From assembly GCF_026914185.1 (NCBI RefSeq), contig NC_070562.1:7502001-7566000 (forward strand): a stretch of 64,000 nt of DNA, written 5' to 3'. The notes below the pieces were generated by a model that saw only the letters and a program-made list of their open reading frames with translations, made no database searches and was not told the origin of the DNA. Position numbers and translations under genes: made by a program. The number at the start of each line of letters is the position of its first letter. The first letter of the stretch is position 1. This document shows, in pieces, positions 33,914 through 43,492 of the stretch. This DNA is from Puccinia triticina. Its lineage: Eukaryota; Basidiomycota; Pucciniomycetes; Pucciniales; Pucciniaceae.

Positions 33914-34920
33914 CTACTCCTGAAACAAAGGAAGCGCTGTACCTATTGGAAAGCCGAGCTGCATGAGCTCCGCCTCATTTGAGTTGCGAAAAAACAACCA
34001 GTGCACTATCCCATGAGCCCACAACCGCCCTTGAGTGTATTTATCGTTCGGGTCAATATGCGCATAATGGAGGAATGTCTCCATATCATACCGCTCTAGC
34101 TCCAGACAAGCAGGAGGCTGCATTGTTGATGGGGTCGGAGGACGCTGGACGGGGGTCAGAGGACGCTGGACTGTTGGACTGGGCTTGTGGCCTTGGACAC
34201 TCCGGCCAGTTTGGGGATTGAGGACTTCTACTTCTTTGTCCAATTCCGATTCATATCGCACCGGGAAAACGGGCCTACTGGATCGGTCCGCCGGACCTGT
34301 ATTCCTTTTGGCATCTGGTGACTCAAAGGAGTAGTGCAAACTGCGCTTGCGGGCGTCGATGGCTTTCTGAATGTACATCATCAGAGGGTAAGCCATCGGC
34401 CCAATTATCAGATCAAGATACAAGATAGACAATGGGGTCTAATCTAGCTCACCTCGGCTCCTTGATCCTGGTCCTGGACCTGAACATCTTCACTTGGATT
34501 AGCCATTATTAAAGAGAGATCCATGCGGCCTCGGCCCGGGCTAGTCTTGTAGGCTGATTCGGCGAAGTTGGCAAAATCCGCCGCCCCAAAGATCTGGGCC
34601 GTGACTAAATCGCCTGCCGGGTTAGTGATTGACGCCACCCACTTGATCTTCTTGGCATGATGGAGGCTAAGTACGAGTTGATAGACTGAGTTGCTATCAT
34701 CCGCGACGTGCCTTAAAATTGTCGTTTGGAATTCGGTCCAAGTCAAGGACACAATGTCCATGACTAGAGGTCTGATTGGCAATTTAGGGATGATCTTTCG
34801 CCATTTGTCGCTGTGGGGGAGGATGTCTTGGCTAGTACAAATTATATTATTGAGGTCGGAAAGCTTAATATAAAATATGTAATCAGCAGTCAATTGGGCA
34901 GGGCGAGGTGGTTTAGACAT
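33914..34920 (-). CDS. Accessory protein 2 of mariner-type element (SAM-like C-terminus)
   Basis: Two exons (34453-34920 and 33914-34366) joined by a GT-AG phase-0 intron. In-frame upstream Met codons reach 35040; MSKPPRP at 34920 is chosen because it mirrors the MSNPP start of accessory protein 1. The N-terminal region (LVMDIVSLTWTEFQTTIL ... KIKWVASIT ... DFANFAESAY ... RMDLSLIM) aligns in order with protein 1. A disordered Pro/Thr linker follows, then a C-terminal helical region (METFLHYAHI ... GIVHWLFFRNS ... ELMQLGFPIGTA) resembling a SAM domain. No stop interrupts it. Function unknown; regulation of transposition or a host-directed role are both only guesses. Confidence 0.65.
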
Positions 34921-35307
34921 GGATGGAGACGCCTTCAATGGGGATTCGAGATGGGATGGCATTGAGAACAGAACACCTGGGGATGCGGAGGAGGATCTGA
35001 GTGAATGAAACATTAATACCCCAAGATTAAATAAAGCCAAGGCCGGCGATGAGAGGCCTTCTCATTGAATGTACTCCCTTGTGCGCTCACAGCGGATCTT
35101 ACAGATCCATGATCGCAGATCTGATCAGCATAGAAAATTGAATGGCTCAAATTTGAATGGCTCGATTGCGCAGATGAATCACTAATTAGAGTTCAAAATT
35201 GATTGGCTCGATTGTGCAGATGAATCAGATAAACATTTACATTTCAAAGGAATCAACAGAATAGAAGAGCAGAAATGATTCACGCGGTCCAACAAACACT
35301 AGGTGCT

Positions 35308-36454
35308 TTAGATGGGAGGGAACAATTGTGGCACATGGTAGCCACAATGATAGTATAACTTGCTACATAAATTACCCGTCATAACCTGCACACAAGCCCG
35401 TCGGATTTCCCATTTGGGTTGATTGGTGAAAGATAGGGCCTGGCTTTGTCTTAATCGACCCTTGAGTATACCAAAAGCCAGCTCAATTGGGTTGAGCTCC
35501 GGACAGTAGGGGGGAAGAAAAATCAACCGGACTCCAGCTTCATCACAGATCTGTTGGACTCGATCTCCCCAGTGGATCTTTGCATTGTCACAGACAAGGA
35601 TTGAGTTTGGGGCTGGGAATCGGTTCATCCGAGGGATCTGGGGAATTTTTAACATCCAATCAATTGGAAGTCAGTAAACATGTGCCAGCGATTCCAGGAT
35701 TGAGAAATGTTTGAGCTCACTAGGTCCCATTTGAGAAAGTGTTCAAACTTCTTCCCATTGAAGGTATCTTCTCGCACAGTCAAAGCCACAATACCGTCAA
35801 TCGATATGGCCGGAAGAATACTGAGCCGCATCGGATTTTGTCGAAAGATGTAACGTGCCAATGGCAACCCCCGCTTGGATCGTGCACGAGTTCTAAGTAA
35901 ATCCCGTTCGCACACTGCACTTTCATCTGATGGGTATGTGTCAGCTTGAACGGGTCCATCAAATGTGATGGCAAGGAAGAGGAAAACTTACCGGTGAATA
36001 CAAGGTAGTTAGCTGGATAAAACTCCATTTTCTCAACATATCAATACTTATTGAGTAAGCACTTTTTGGAGTTGAGAGTTTTGGCTTTCTTCAAAGTGAT
36101 TGATAAGTTGTTCACAAGGTTTTCATCAACAGCATTCATGCTAAGCAGGGTGCCACTGGAATCGTACAGTCGCTCGCGTATCTCGTCCAAGAATAATCCG
36201 GGTTCGTCCTGGACCAGCTGGATCATGAACGCCGCTTCATCGGATGTAAGTGTCCTTGGGCGACCAAGAAGTTCATACTTGTCGGGATTGCGGATGACAC
36301 ATTGCGTTTCGCGGTAAAGGTAAATCCAGCGGTTGAAAGATTGTTTTGAAATTTGATGGCCCAGGGTCCCTCGGATCTCGTTTTGCGAATGTCCTTCAAT
36401 TACCATTCTGACTGCGACTGCCTTGATTTGCGGATCATACTGCACATAGACCAT
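35308..36454 (-). pseudogene. Tc1/mariner-type transposase (DDE_3), one nonsense codon
   Basis: Cuts and rejoins DNA at TA sites. Exons: 35992-36454, 35721-35926 and 35308-35637, with short GT-AG introns. The N-terminus (MVYVQYDPQIKAVAVRMV...GHSQNEI) is a helix-turn-helix unit; a second (GRPRTLTSDEAAFMIQLV...LDEIRERL) follows. The catalytic domain shows FTDESAVCERD across the first intron, VCDNAKIHWGD, and FLPPYCPELNPIEL, the expected Asp, Asp and acidic third motif. An in-frame TGA at 36041-36043 follows LLNKY. It lies near the right terminus and is transcribed away from it. The protein would need readthrough or supply from another copy. Confidence 0.85.
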
Positions 36455-36652
36455 GGTTGAGCTTGCGGAACGATCGATTGGGTTGTAGACTGGAGAGGGG
36501 GGGGGGTGACCGATGGGGGGCTGGCTGGTGGGTGTTGCGTGTGGGAGAGGTAAATCAACATTGCAAATGTCTGACAGCCTGACAGAGGCTGCATAAACTT
36601 TATCACTAGGTTGTATCAACAGTTGGAAATTGTCTAAAATAATAACACAGTA

Positions 36653-36850
36653 GGGGTGTTCAAAGTTGACTGCATAAAATTATAAAACCATAAATTCATA
36701 AAATTTTAATCTGAAAAAAATGTGTAACACGCAATCACTCAAAAAAGAGCAACAATTCTAAAATGGTACATAAAAAATGATCACTCAAAAGTGTTATGAT
36801 TTTATGATTTTATGATTTGAAAAAAATATGATTTCAATTTTGAACACCCT
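36653..36850. mobile_element. 198-bp TA-flanked MITE
   Basis: The ends GGGGTGTTCAAAGTTGA and, inverted, AGGGTGTTCAAAATTGA are flanked by TA (36651-36652 and 36851-36852). The interior is AT-rich with repeated ATAAAATCATAAA. Stowaway-like. It lies between the transposase and the right inverted repeat of the mariner-type element. Confidence 0.7.
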
Positions 36851-36937
36851 TAGTATTAAACTCGGCTGAACCCCATACATTTTCGGAATGCGAAAATTTC
36901 AAAAAATCACCGGGTCCAAGCTTTCTAGTAAACACAA

Positions 36938-37132
36938 TACTTCATATCATGTACATAGCTCGCTAAACCTAACCTTGTGATACCGGTACACACAACCCTA
37001 TCTGTTGTGTACCGGTATAGATAGCCACACGCCCCGGCTCCCTTCTCTCTCCTTATCGAGATTGGAGACGGATCGCGTGTGGTTAGCTTACTCACTGGGC
37101 TGTCATCGTACAGATTCCCTGAGCTTTCTATA
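36938..37132 (+). repeat. Copia-2 3' LTR, second part
   Basis: Continues the LTR from TACTTCATATC to TTTCTATA, followed by CTGGT (37133-37137). It has a single copy of the segment that is duplicated in the 5' LTR. Confidence 0.9.
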
Positions 37133-37137
37133 CTGGT

Positions 37138-37188
37138 CCACAGGTTTTTCATGCAAGGAGGGAAGTTAAGTAAGATACAGCTCACAAC
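37138..37188 (-). pseudogene. PRI2: PRI2 fragment, continuation across copia-2
   Basis: Reads LNFPPCMKNLW on the minus strand, the motif around the first Fe-S cysteine of the primase large subunit. It is directly upstream (minus strand) of the part ending at 21825. It abuts the FAS2 fragment, which runs in the opposite direction from 37189, so the junction is not a normal gene boundary. Confidence 0.7.
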
Positions 37189-38801
37189 ATGTCCCGAGAG
37201 ATCCTTTGCATTTCGAAAAACATCAAAGAGATCTATGGTAGCTACCAGTACAAAGACAAGGTTGAGGGTGAGGCTTCCTCACCAGCGGCCAACGAACCCG
37301 CTGCCGCTTCTCCTGCCGCCGTTGCCGTCGCTGCCCCAGCCCCTGTCGCTGCTAGCTCCGGACCTGTCGTCGCTGTCGCTGACGAGCCACTGTAGGCTGT
37401 CGAAACACTGTGTGTCTTGGTTGCTCAAGGCTTGAAAAAACCTTTGGATGATGCGCCCCTTTCCAAGGCAATCAAGGATTTCGTCGGCGGCAAGTCCACT
37501 CTGCAAAATGAACTGCTTGGCAGTGCTCGTAAGTTTATCGGTCGACTCATAGTCTTCCAATGTGAGAAACACTTTAACTAACCATTGTGCTGCTCGACTT
37601 TCTCAGAGGCTGAATTCGGCTCGGCACCGGACAAGGCGGAGGAGGGGAAGCTGTCGGTGCAGCTCCCTTGTACCGAGATGGTTAGTTTATTGTTCGATTC
37701 ATCAACGGCATGGCAATAAGATATTTTCGCTCACCCTCTCATGATTTACAGTCACTTTCCCCACGGCACCAAAGACTACCGTAACCCTCAAAGGTAAAAT
37801 TGCTTACGAGGAGGTCAACCGCGTGGGTGGCTATACCAAGAAGTTGGATCGCGCGGCAGTCGACTCGCCGTCGTTCCTTTCAATCAAGGATCCAAGCAAG
37901 ATGTTGAAGGTCAGACTCGATCTCGCTTTGTTTAATGTACGAGGAACTCTTGCGCTGATTTTCGAGTAATTTATTTTAGCCTTGGTTGACTACATCTACT
38001 CCACCGATAAAGACAAGGGGTTGGCCATGGACCTCGATTACATCTTGCCCTTCGCAGCGATTCCGGAGAACGGACGAGAAATCAATGGTTTAGATGACCG
38101 ATCCGAACTTGCTCATCGAGTGATGCTGACCAACCTGCTTAGATTGATGGGCGAGGTCAAGAAGAAAAAGCATGCTCTCAAACTCGTCACCCGCCCTACC
38201 CAAATGGTCCTGCCGCTGTCCCCCAACCACGGTAACTTCGGTAACGACGGTCTCTACTCTGAATCGAATCTCGCTCGACACATTGTTCAATCGATGGTCT
38301 TCTGAGTCCTGGGGCGAGTACTTGTGTCTCACATGGGGCTGTTATCGACTGGACTCGGTCAGTTGCAGTCTGCTCCGATTATCCCACATTTGCAACATTC
38401 TGACGTAACTTCATTTCTGTTTGTAGTGGTGCCGGTTTGATGTCGGCAAACAACTTGATAGCTGAGAGATGATCACAGCCGTGCCACAATCCGACGTTTT
38501 CCTAGATCGAAACTTCACCGAGCAAGAGCTGGCTTACTGCCGCCAATCGCCTGATTTCAGTGCGTCACTCGCCGGCAAATGGTCCGCCAAGGAGGCAGCC
38601 TTCAAGGCCATGAAGACCCTCAGCAAGGGCGCGGGTGGGGCCATGAAGAAGATCGAAATCCTCTCCGGACCCAGTGGCCCCGAAATCAAACTGACCGGCG
38701 AGGCCAGTAAGGTCGCTCTCGAGAAAGGCATCAAAAAATTCGAGCTTGGGATCTCGCATTCAAATGAAGTCGCCATGGCCTTCGTCGTGGCTCGCCGTTA
38801 A
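37189..38801 (+). pseudogene. FAS2: Fatty acid synthase alpha subunit pseudogene, KS domain deleted
   Basis: The alpha subunit of fungal type I FAS carries ACP, ketoreductase (KR), ketosynthase (KS) and phosphopantetheinyl transferase (PPT) domains. Present: the REILCISK...KEIYG lead-in; an Ala/Pro linker; the ACP with [10 protein letters not shown] (the Ser that carries phosphopantetheine); KR pieces [45 protein letters not shown] and LMSANNLIAE; then directly the PPT domain (38469-38801: DVFLDRNF, GKWSAKEAAFKA). The whole KS region between KR and PPT is missing. A TAG at 37393-37395 and frame changes near 38270 add damage. Introns are retained, so this is a DNA-level copy. Confidence 0.88.
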
Positions 38802-39485
38802 ACGGCCTATTCTGTGTATTCATGTCACGATGCTCTTGGTATTCTGCTTTTTTGTTTGTTTTTCTAGCATAAAGCATGTATACTTTTTATCAACCTTATA
38901 CTTTTTATCAACCTTGTCTCAACTGAACGCTGAACACCCCATGGCTTGAATGAGTCAATGAACAATCTTATTTTCAATCTCTAGTTATGTGTTGCTCTCG
39001 TTGGCTGGCACTGACCGGCCATTGGCATCAACAGTCTATGTAATATTTGGCTCTCGATGACCTGTCGCCAGTAGTACGTCAGTGCAGTCTTTTGTCTCGG
39101 TGGCCGGCACGGTTATCACCGTGCGCCCATCCGGCCATCCAAGTCAGACTCTCCAGGCGTTGGTGACATTGGCAACCGGCCGGCGTGTTCATCCATACGT
39201 GTATCCTTGACCCAACACCCCCATCCGTGAGCTGCGAAAAGGTTTTCCCTTTTTTTTGTGATGCTGAGCTTCAGCCAGGGATACAAGTCCAAGGCCACTC
39301 CCATTAATGCCGCCCGAATCATACATGCTATGGGCCGGGCTAATTATGTAGCTTTCATCCACTGTCGCATCACTGAAGCAGCACAATACTTTGTTCTTTA
39401 CATCTCCGTAGTTCTTGGAGACCCGGTAAAACTGATTACAAGGTTGTGACATGGCACCATATTGCTCTGATTCAAGCAGGATCAA
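38802..39485 (+). repeat. FAS2 3'-flank segment, duplicated at 61804-62470
   Basis: Collinear and highly similar to 61804-62470. It includes ACGGCCTATTCTGTGTATT after the stop, a GGCCGGCACGGT block, and a coding-like stretch (39282-39440, plus) reading TPINAARIIHAMGRANY...CRITEAAQYFVLYISVVL. That stretch keeps its frame in both copies, so it may be an exon of a neighbouring gene carried along. I do not recognise the family. Confidence 0.7.
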
Positions 39486-39849
39486 AGTGATTTCATGTTT
39501 TTATATACTTGATACATGTTAAAGAATACAAGGAAATGAGAAAAACACGTTATTTTGGAACCAATAAGAGAAATGAGGTTCGAAGAACATAGGATAGTGC
39601 GGGGGATGAGATGAGAGACTTCGATAAAAGCAGAAATGATTGTTGAGAGTTAAGACTCGACGCAAACTAGGGTTGCCCAAAGCCGAGGGGGTAGTGTCTG
39701 AGCTGCGGACTGATCGGAAAGATTTGACCTGCAACACGTAATCTAATGAGAATCTTATAACTTGGACGGTATTTGGGTTAGCTTGTTCAATGAAACGGAC
39801 AACTTACAGGTTCGCTTGGGTGCTCTTCGCGTGCTGCTTGGCTGCTTTT
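39486..39849. other. Spacer left of the ATPase/nuclease frame
   Basis: No gene seen. A short minus-strand open frame (39519-39737) has no recognisable feature. Confidence 0.4.
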
Positions 39850-42330
39850 TTATGTTGACGGAGGAGCCGGTTGCTCAGGTGCCCTCGGATAGAAGACGTG
39901 GTTCACGTGTTTGACCCATTGTTCAGTCGACTCATTAGGTTTATCATGAAGCTTCAGTAAGTCATCTGGTATCGCGGTAATCAGACGCTCTAGCGCAGAG
40001 CGTATTTCAGGGGTGAGACACTTGATCTCGTCCAGTCCAAGAAACTGGTAAGAAACTCTTCCGTTGTCTTCGGACTTGGTCGGATTTCCCCATTTTGTAA
40101 CCTTACGACTGGCGGTTCTCAAGCTGAATAGCAGAATGAGATACGGATTTTTGATGCCTTCAATAGTGGCGCAACTTTTTGACCAGTTGGGACTCTCCTT
40201 CCAGTCAACGTAACCTGTTTGATTTTTTGTTTGGACACCACAAAAGGTGATGTTTTCGGAGTCTAGCTCTTGAGATTCTGGTGTGGGGGCTAGATAGATG
40301 GGAAATAGATCGTCAAGCCCAGGTTGCCTACTCTTGCATTGTACCGCAAGACCTCGGTACAAGAGCTCCAAGAAGTCGGTATCGTTGGGGGTGTACGAAA
40401 TCCGGGCAAAGTGGTTGAAAAATACCCGGCCTTCTTTCAAGAGTCTTCTTATGTTGTCTTCGCTCTTGTTGATTGCGTTGTCGTTGTTTTCATCGTCGTT
40501 GTTGAAACAGCCAAATTCCATGGTATCTGGGTCTTTCCCGCTCAAGGTCTCGAGGAAATCTGCCAATCGCACTGAATATCCATTGGGGATTGTATTGGTT
40601 GGGTTACAAGGATCCGCCGGGGTTTTCTGCATAGCGTATATCAATATTAATCTGGTCGCCATTTCGCCGGCGTCTCCGAGGGCGACGAGTCCTCTTTGGA
40701 CTGCCGAAGCAAGAACATCGATACACTTGATCCAGCGCTTCTCGTTGGTTGCAAGAATGCCGTTTGCCGCCGACGCATAGACGAACTGCGGGGGATACTC
40801 GCTGACAATCAATTCTCGAGTTTCGTCGATAAAAAGGCAATGAGCCGCGTGACTTGCAACAAGTTCCGAGTTGATGGGCGAATGTAAGGTCAGCCGGGTC
40901 TGGATCAAAGAGCCCAGTATGGCAAAACATTGCGGCTCGGACAATTCTAGAGATGCCGATGGACTCTTCATCAATAATTTTGTGTGGGCAATCAACGCCG
41001 TGGTTCTGACAGCAGTCACTGGTTTCTCTTCGTTTATGCCGTCGAAATACAACCCATAAAATGGGCAGCCATAGTTAAAGAGCCGTTTTGGCAATAGCAA
41101 CTCATCCCATGAGCTCGGCGGTATTTTCGAGACGAGCACATCAAGTGATGCGATTTGGTAGATCGGAGCAAATAATTTATCGCCAAAACCGTGGAACCTT
41201 ACGCTGGGGTCTCGGCCTGGGGCTGGGTTGAAGTTGGCGACCCGCGAGGTTGTATCGGTGAAGACGCCAAAGAACCCCAGGGAGTCAGGTATTTGTGATA
41301 AAGCCCAACGAAACACCCGAAAATATGGAATCTCGTGCTTTGTGTCTATGGGCTCAATCAACTTGCTGGCCTCATCTATCGCCAAGAGAACCCTGAGCCC
41401 TCCGTCGTTTTTGAACTCGAGCTTATTAGACACCCGTGTTACCGCAGCAGCGAGAGCTTGGTCTAGCTTTTCCGCACCTTTTCGTAGTCTATTCCGCAAA
41501 TTTCCCTTGTCCATTGCCTCTGCGACGTCGTTGTTGTATTTATCCTTCACATTGCCGTCTAACTGAAAACTATAATCAAACCACGCCTTCAATCGATCTT
41601 CGAACTTTTTGATTTTACGTATATGATCCCTTGAAAAGAATTGAGAAACCGTGTTGAAGATTGCAGTTAATAAGCGAGTATAGTGCTCGTGCAAGTCTGA
41701 ATTCGGAGGCGGGCTTGTGAAATAATCCGCAATTCCGGAACGGGGGGGCTGCCCACTTGAATTGAAAGGCCGGAGACAGACATAGACTACACAGACGTGA
41801 GCAGCCAGCTCCTTGAGTAATCGAGTTTTTCCGCTCATGGTTGGGCCGATGATCGAAGTGTAGGGTGCCTTGTAATCATCTGGCTTCCATAGGCCTGCAA
41901 ATTCTCTGAGGGTTTTCAGGGTTGGGAGAACAATAAGATCGTGTCCCCTATAATCTGATTCGAAACCTTTCTGGACGATTGCGGTTGACCATTCGATCGT
42001 TTCAGTATCTTTGAGTACCTCTTCTTCAGGAGTGGTGGAAGTCTTAATTGCAGCAAGCATCTGTTGATTCGACAATTCAGAAGTTTGGTCGGGGAATCGG
42101 ATGAAGTAAGCACACGAGATCAGTGTGTGGACTCCATCAGCCCCAACGGTGAGGCCGAGTTTCTTCTGGAGCAAGGGAAGAGCTCCCAGTTCCCCTGAGG
42201 TAAGTTCTTCCCAGTTCCCGGCGATCTTTCTCTGCTCTTTGACGGTCCTTTCCGAAAGGCGAAAAATACGGGCTAGTTCGTTGTTGTGTTTTCGCACCTT
42301 TTCCACTTCAGGTTCGTCAGGAGTGTCCAA
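39850..42330 (-). CDS. P-loop ATPase with PD-(D/E)XK nuclease-like C-terminus
   Basis: An unbroken frame of about 826 codons, the longest clean non-retroelement frame here. Walker A is GPTMSGKT near residue 162; Walker B is LLAIDEAS near 315. The C-terminal third has GEMATRLILIYA (helix Glu), GLDDLFPIYL (Asp near 674) and VQTKN (near 700), the spacing of a PD-(D/E)XK nuclease with a Q-x-K variant. This ATPase-plus-nuclease plan resembles the Crinkler/RHS class of eukaryotic effectors and transposon-derived proteins. The frame starts without ATG (TTG at 42330), so the first exon lies upstream. The activity and Crinkler relation are inference. Confidence 0.6.
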   Translation of the reverse strand: MDTPDEPEVEKVRKHNNELARIFRLSERTVKEQRKIAGNWEELTSGELGALPLLQKKLGLTVGADGVHTLISCAYFIRFPDQTSELSNQQMLAAIKTSTTPEEEVLKDTETIEWSTAIVQKGFESDYRGHDLIVLPTLKTLREFAGLWKPDDYKAPYTSIIGPTMSGKTRLLKELAAHVCVVYVCLRPFNSSGQPPRSGIADYFTSPPPNSDLHEHYTRLLTAIFNTVSQFFSRDHIRKIKKFEDRLKAWFDYSFQLDGNVKDKYNNDVAEAMDKGNLRNRLRKGAEKLDQALAAAVTRVSNKLEFKNDGGLRVLLAIDEASKLIEPIDTKHEIPYFRVFRWALSQIPDSLGFFGVFTDTTSRVANFNPAPGRDPSVRFHGFGDKLFAPIYQIASLDVLVSKIPPSSWDELLLPKRLFNYGCPFYGLYFDGINEEKPVTAVRTTALIAHTKLLMKSPSASLELSEPQCFAILGSLIQTRLTLHSPINSELVASHAAHCLFIDETRELIVSEYPPQFVYASAANGILATNEKRWIKCIDVLASAVQRGLVALGDAGEMATRLILIYAMQKTPADPCNPTNTIPNGYSVRLADFLETLSGKDPDTMEFGCFNNDDENNDNAINKSEDNIRRLLKEGRVFFNHFARISYTPNDTDFLELLYRGLAVQCKSRQPGLDDLFPIYLAPTPESQELDSENITFCGVQTKNQTGYVDWKESPNWSKSCATIEGIKNPYLILLFSLRTASRKVTKWGNPTKSEDNGRVSYQFLGLDEIKCLTPEIRSALERLITAIPDDLLKLHDKPNESTEQWVKHVNHVFYPRAPEQPAPPST

Positions 42331-42379
42331 GAAGATCAGTTGTGGCTCTGTAGTTCGTGATCAACCAGGGAGAATGACT

Positions 42380-42716
42380 TACATCCAGCAACATTGCAAA
42401 GTTCATCGAATAACCGGGCTGGCTCGTCATGATCGGGATGGAGTTCCAAAAAGAGAGTGCGTTCAGTGTCAAGTTCTGATGAGTTGGGCTTTGATTTCTT
42501 CCTTGACGACTGAGAGGTTCGACATCGAGATGTCAATGTTGGAGCTGCAGGTATGCTTGGGGTTAGGGAGAGAGAAAATCTTACTGGTGCCATCGGGAAG
42601 GGGTCGAGCGGAGGGCGAGACAACTGGCCTGAGCAAACTTGACCAAGTCCGCTGTCCGAAGGTGGCGCCCACCGGAGGGACTGACAGCGGTATCGGTGAT
42701 TTAGGACTGAGAGCAA
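42380..42716 (-). CDS. Possible upstream exon of the ATPase/nuclease gene
   Basis: The minus frame reads ...RTLFLELHPDHDEPARLFDELCNVAG and meets a good donor (GAT|GTAAGT near 42380). An acceptor (CTACAG) lies about 30 bases on, before the frame at 42330. As spliced, the joined codon would be TAG, so either the junction differs or the gene is dead. Another intron may start near 42585. The amino-terminal limit is not resolved. Confidence 0.35.
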
Positions 42717-42789
42717 AGGCCAAAAACACTGATTTTGACGAATGTTCCCATAGCCACTTCACCTCCGAGGATCCCAACAACGTTTTTGG

Positions 42790-43489
42790 ATCAGATGAAA
42801 TATCAACATCTTGTCTAATTTTTGATGCATCAATATCATCATGAGTCCTCCTGCCTCACTCACAATGATCCATCAAAGATGGTGGATGGCAAAAGCCATC
42901 CCGGAGACTGTTAAAACAGCATTTTTAGTGCGAATCCATACACTCGCCTGGAGGGAAAAAAAATGACAGGTATCCAGGACTTACTGCTCTGACAGATCTG
43001 AGAATGTCACAAAGCTGCAGGATGCGTGTGGGAACATGCATTTTAGGCTATTCACTCCAAATCCCAAGGGAGCCAGTTGGAAAAACAGTGATCAATCATC
43101 TGTTCTAGCCAGGACAAGTTTTTTTGTGTTTACATCCCCTGTATCTCAAGTTTGGCAAGGAGAAAAATACACCAGAAGGTGGCTGGAGATAGCCACGCTT
43201 CTGATGAGTCAGTGAAAATGTACAGGGTGATCACAAAAACACACCACCGTACAGGGACCTTTGCACAAAAAGGCAAGGATTTGGGGCATAACTCTCAGGC
43301 CAAAATCACCTGTAAAGCATAAGTCCCTCCCAGAGGGAGGCCTTTGGCCTCCCTTGGGAGGGACTTAGTTAAATTAGTGGCCTGAGCTTTGAAGAAGTGC
43401 TTCCAATGCAAACAAGCAAGTCACCTGTGTTATGACACATGATTTCATGTGTCATTCATTTCACATATTTCACACACTTTTTATGGGGT
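42790..43489. other. AT-rich spacer with one strong hairpin
   Basis: No gene seen. A 46-bp near-perfect palindrome lies at 43321-43366. Confidence 0.5.
43321..43366. repeat. GC-rich hairpin
   Basis: Left arm AAGTCCCTCCCAGAGGGAGG and a right arm that is its reverse complement with one indel, separated by TTT. Each arm is itself a partial palindrome (CCCTCCC/GGGAGG). It has no T tract like a bacterial terminator, and no function is assigned. Confidence 0.75.
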
Positions 43490-43492
43490 TTG

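Larger units (their letters stand above)
26806..36937 (-). mobile_element. 10.1-kb Tc1/mariner-type element with accessory genes
   Basis: It has inverted repeats of 74 bp with two mismatches (26806-26879 and 36864-36937), starting TTGTGTTTACTAGAAAG. It is inserted at TA in the copia-2 LTR, with TA on both sides (26804-26805, 36938-36939). It holds a spliced transposase (35308-36454, minus), two related accessory genes (27194-28715, plus; 33914-34920, minus) and a truncated copia-3 (about 28716-33455). Excluding copia-3 it is about 5.4 kb, far above the 1.3-2 kb typical of mariner. The near-identical ends argue for recent movement. Confidence 0.88.
21831..37132 (+). mobile_element. Ty1/copia retrotransposon, copia-2 (split by mariner element)
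   Basis: The 5' LTR (21831-22153) and the 3' LTR (26760-26805 plus 36938-37132) start TGTTAGAGTG and end TTTCTATA. The duplication CTGGT lies at 21826-21830 and 37133-37137, and the PRI2 fragment continues on either side. The 3' LTR is interrupted by the 10.1-kb TA-flanked element. A polypurine tract sits at 26751-26759. Without inserts it is about 5 kb. Confidence 0.92.
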
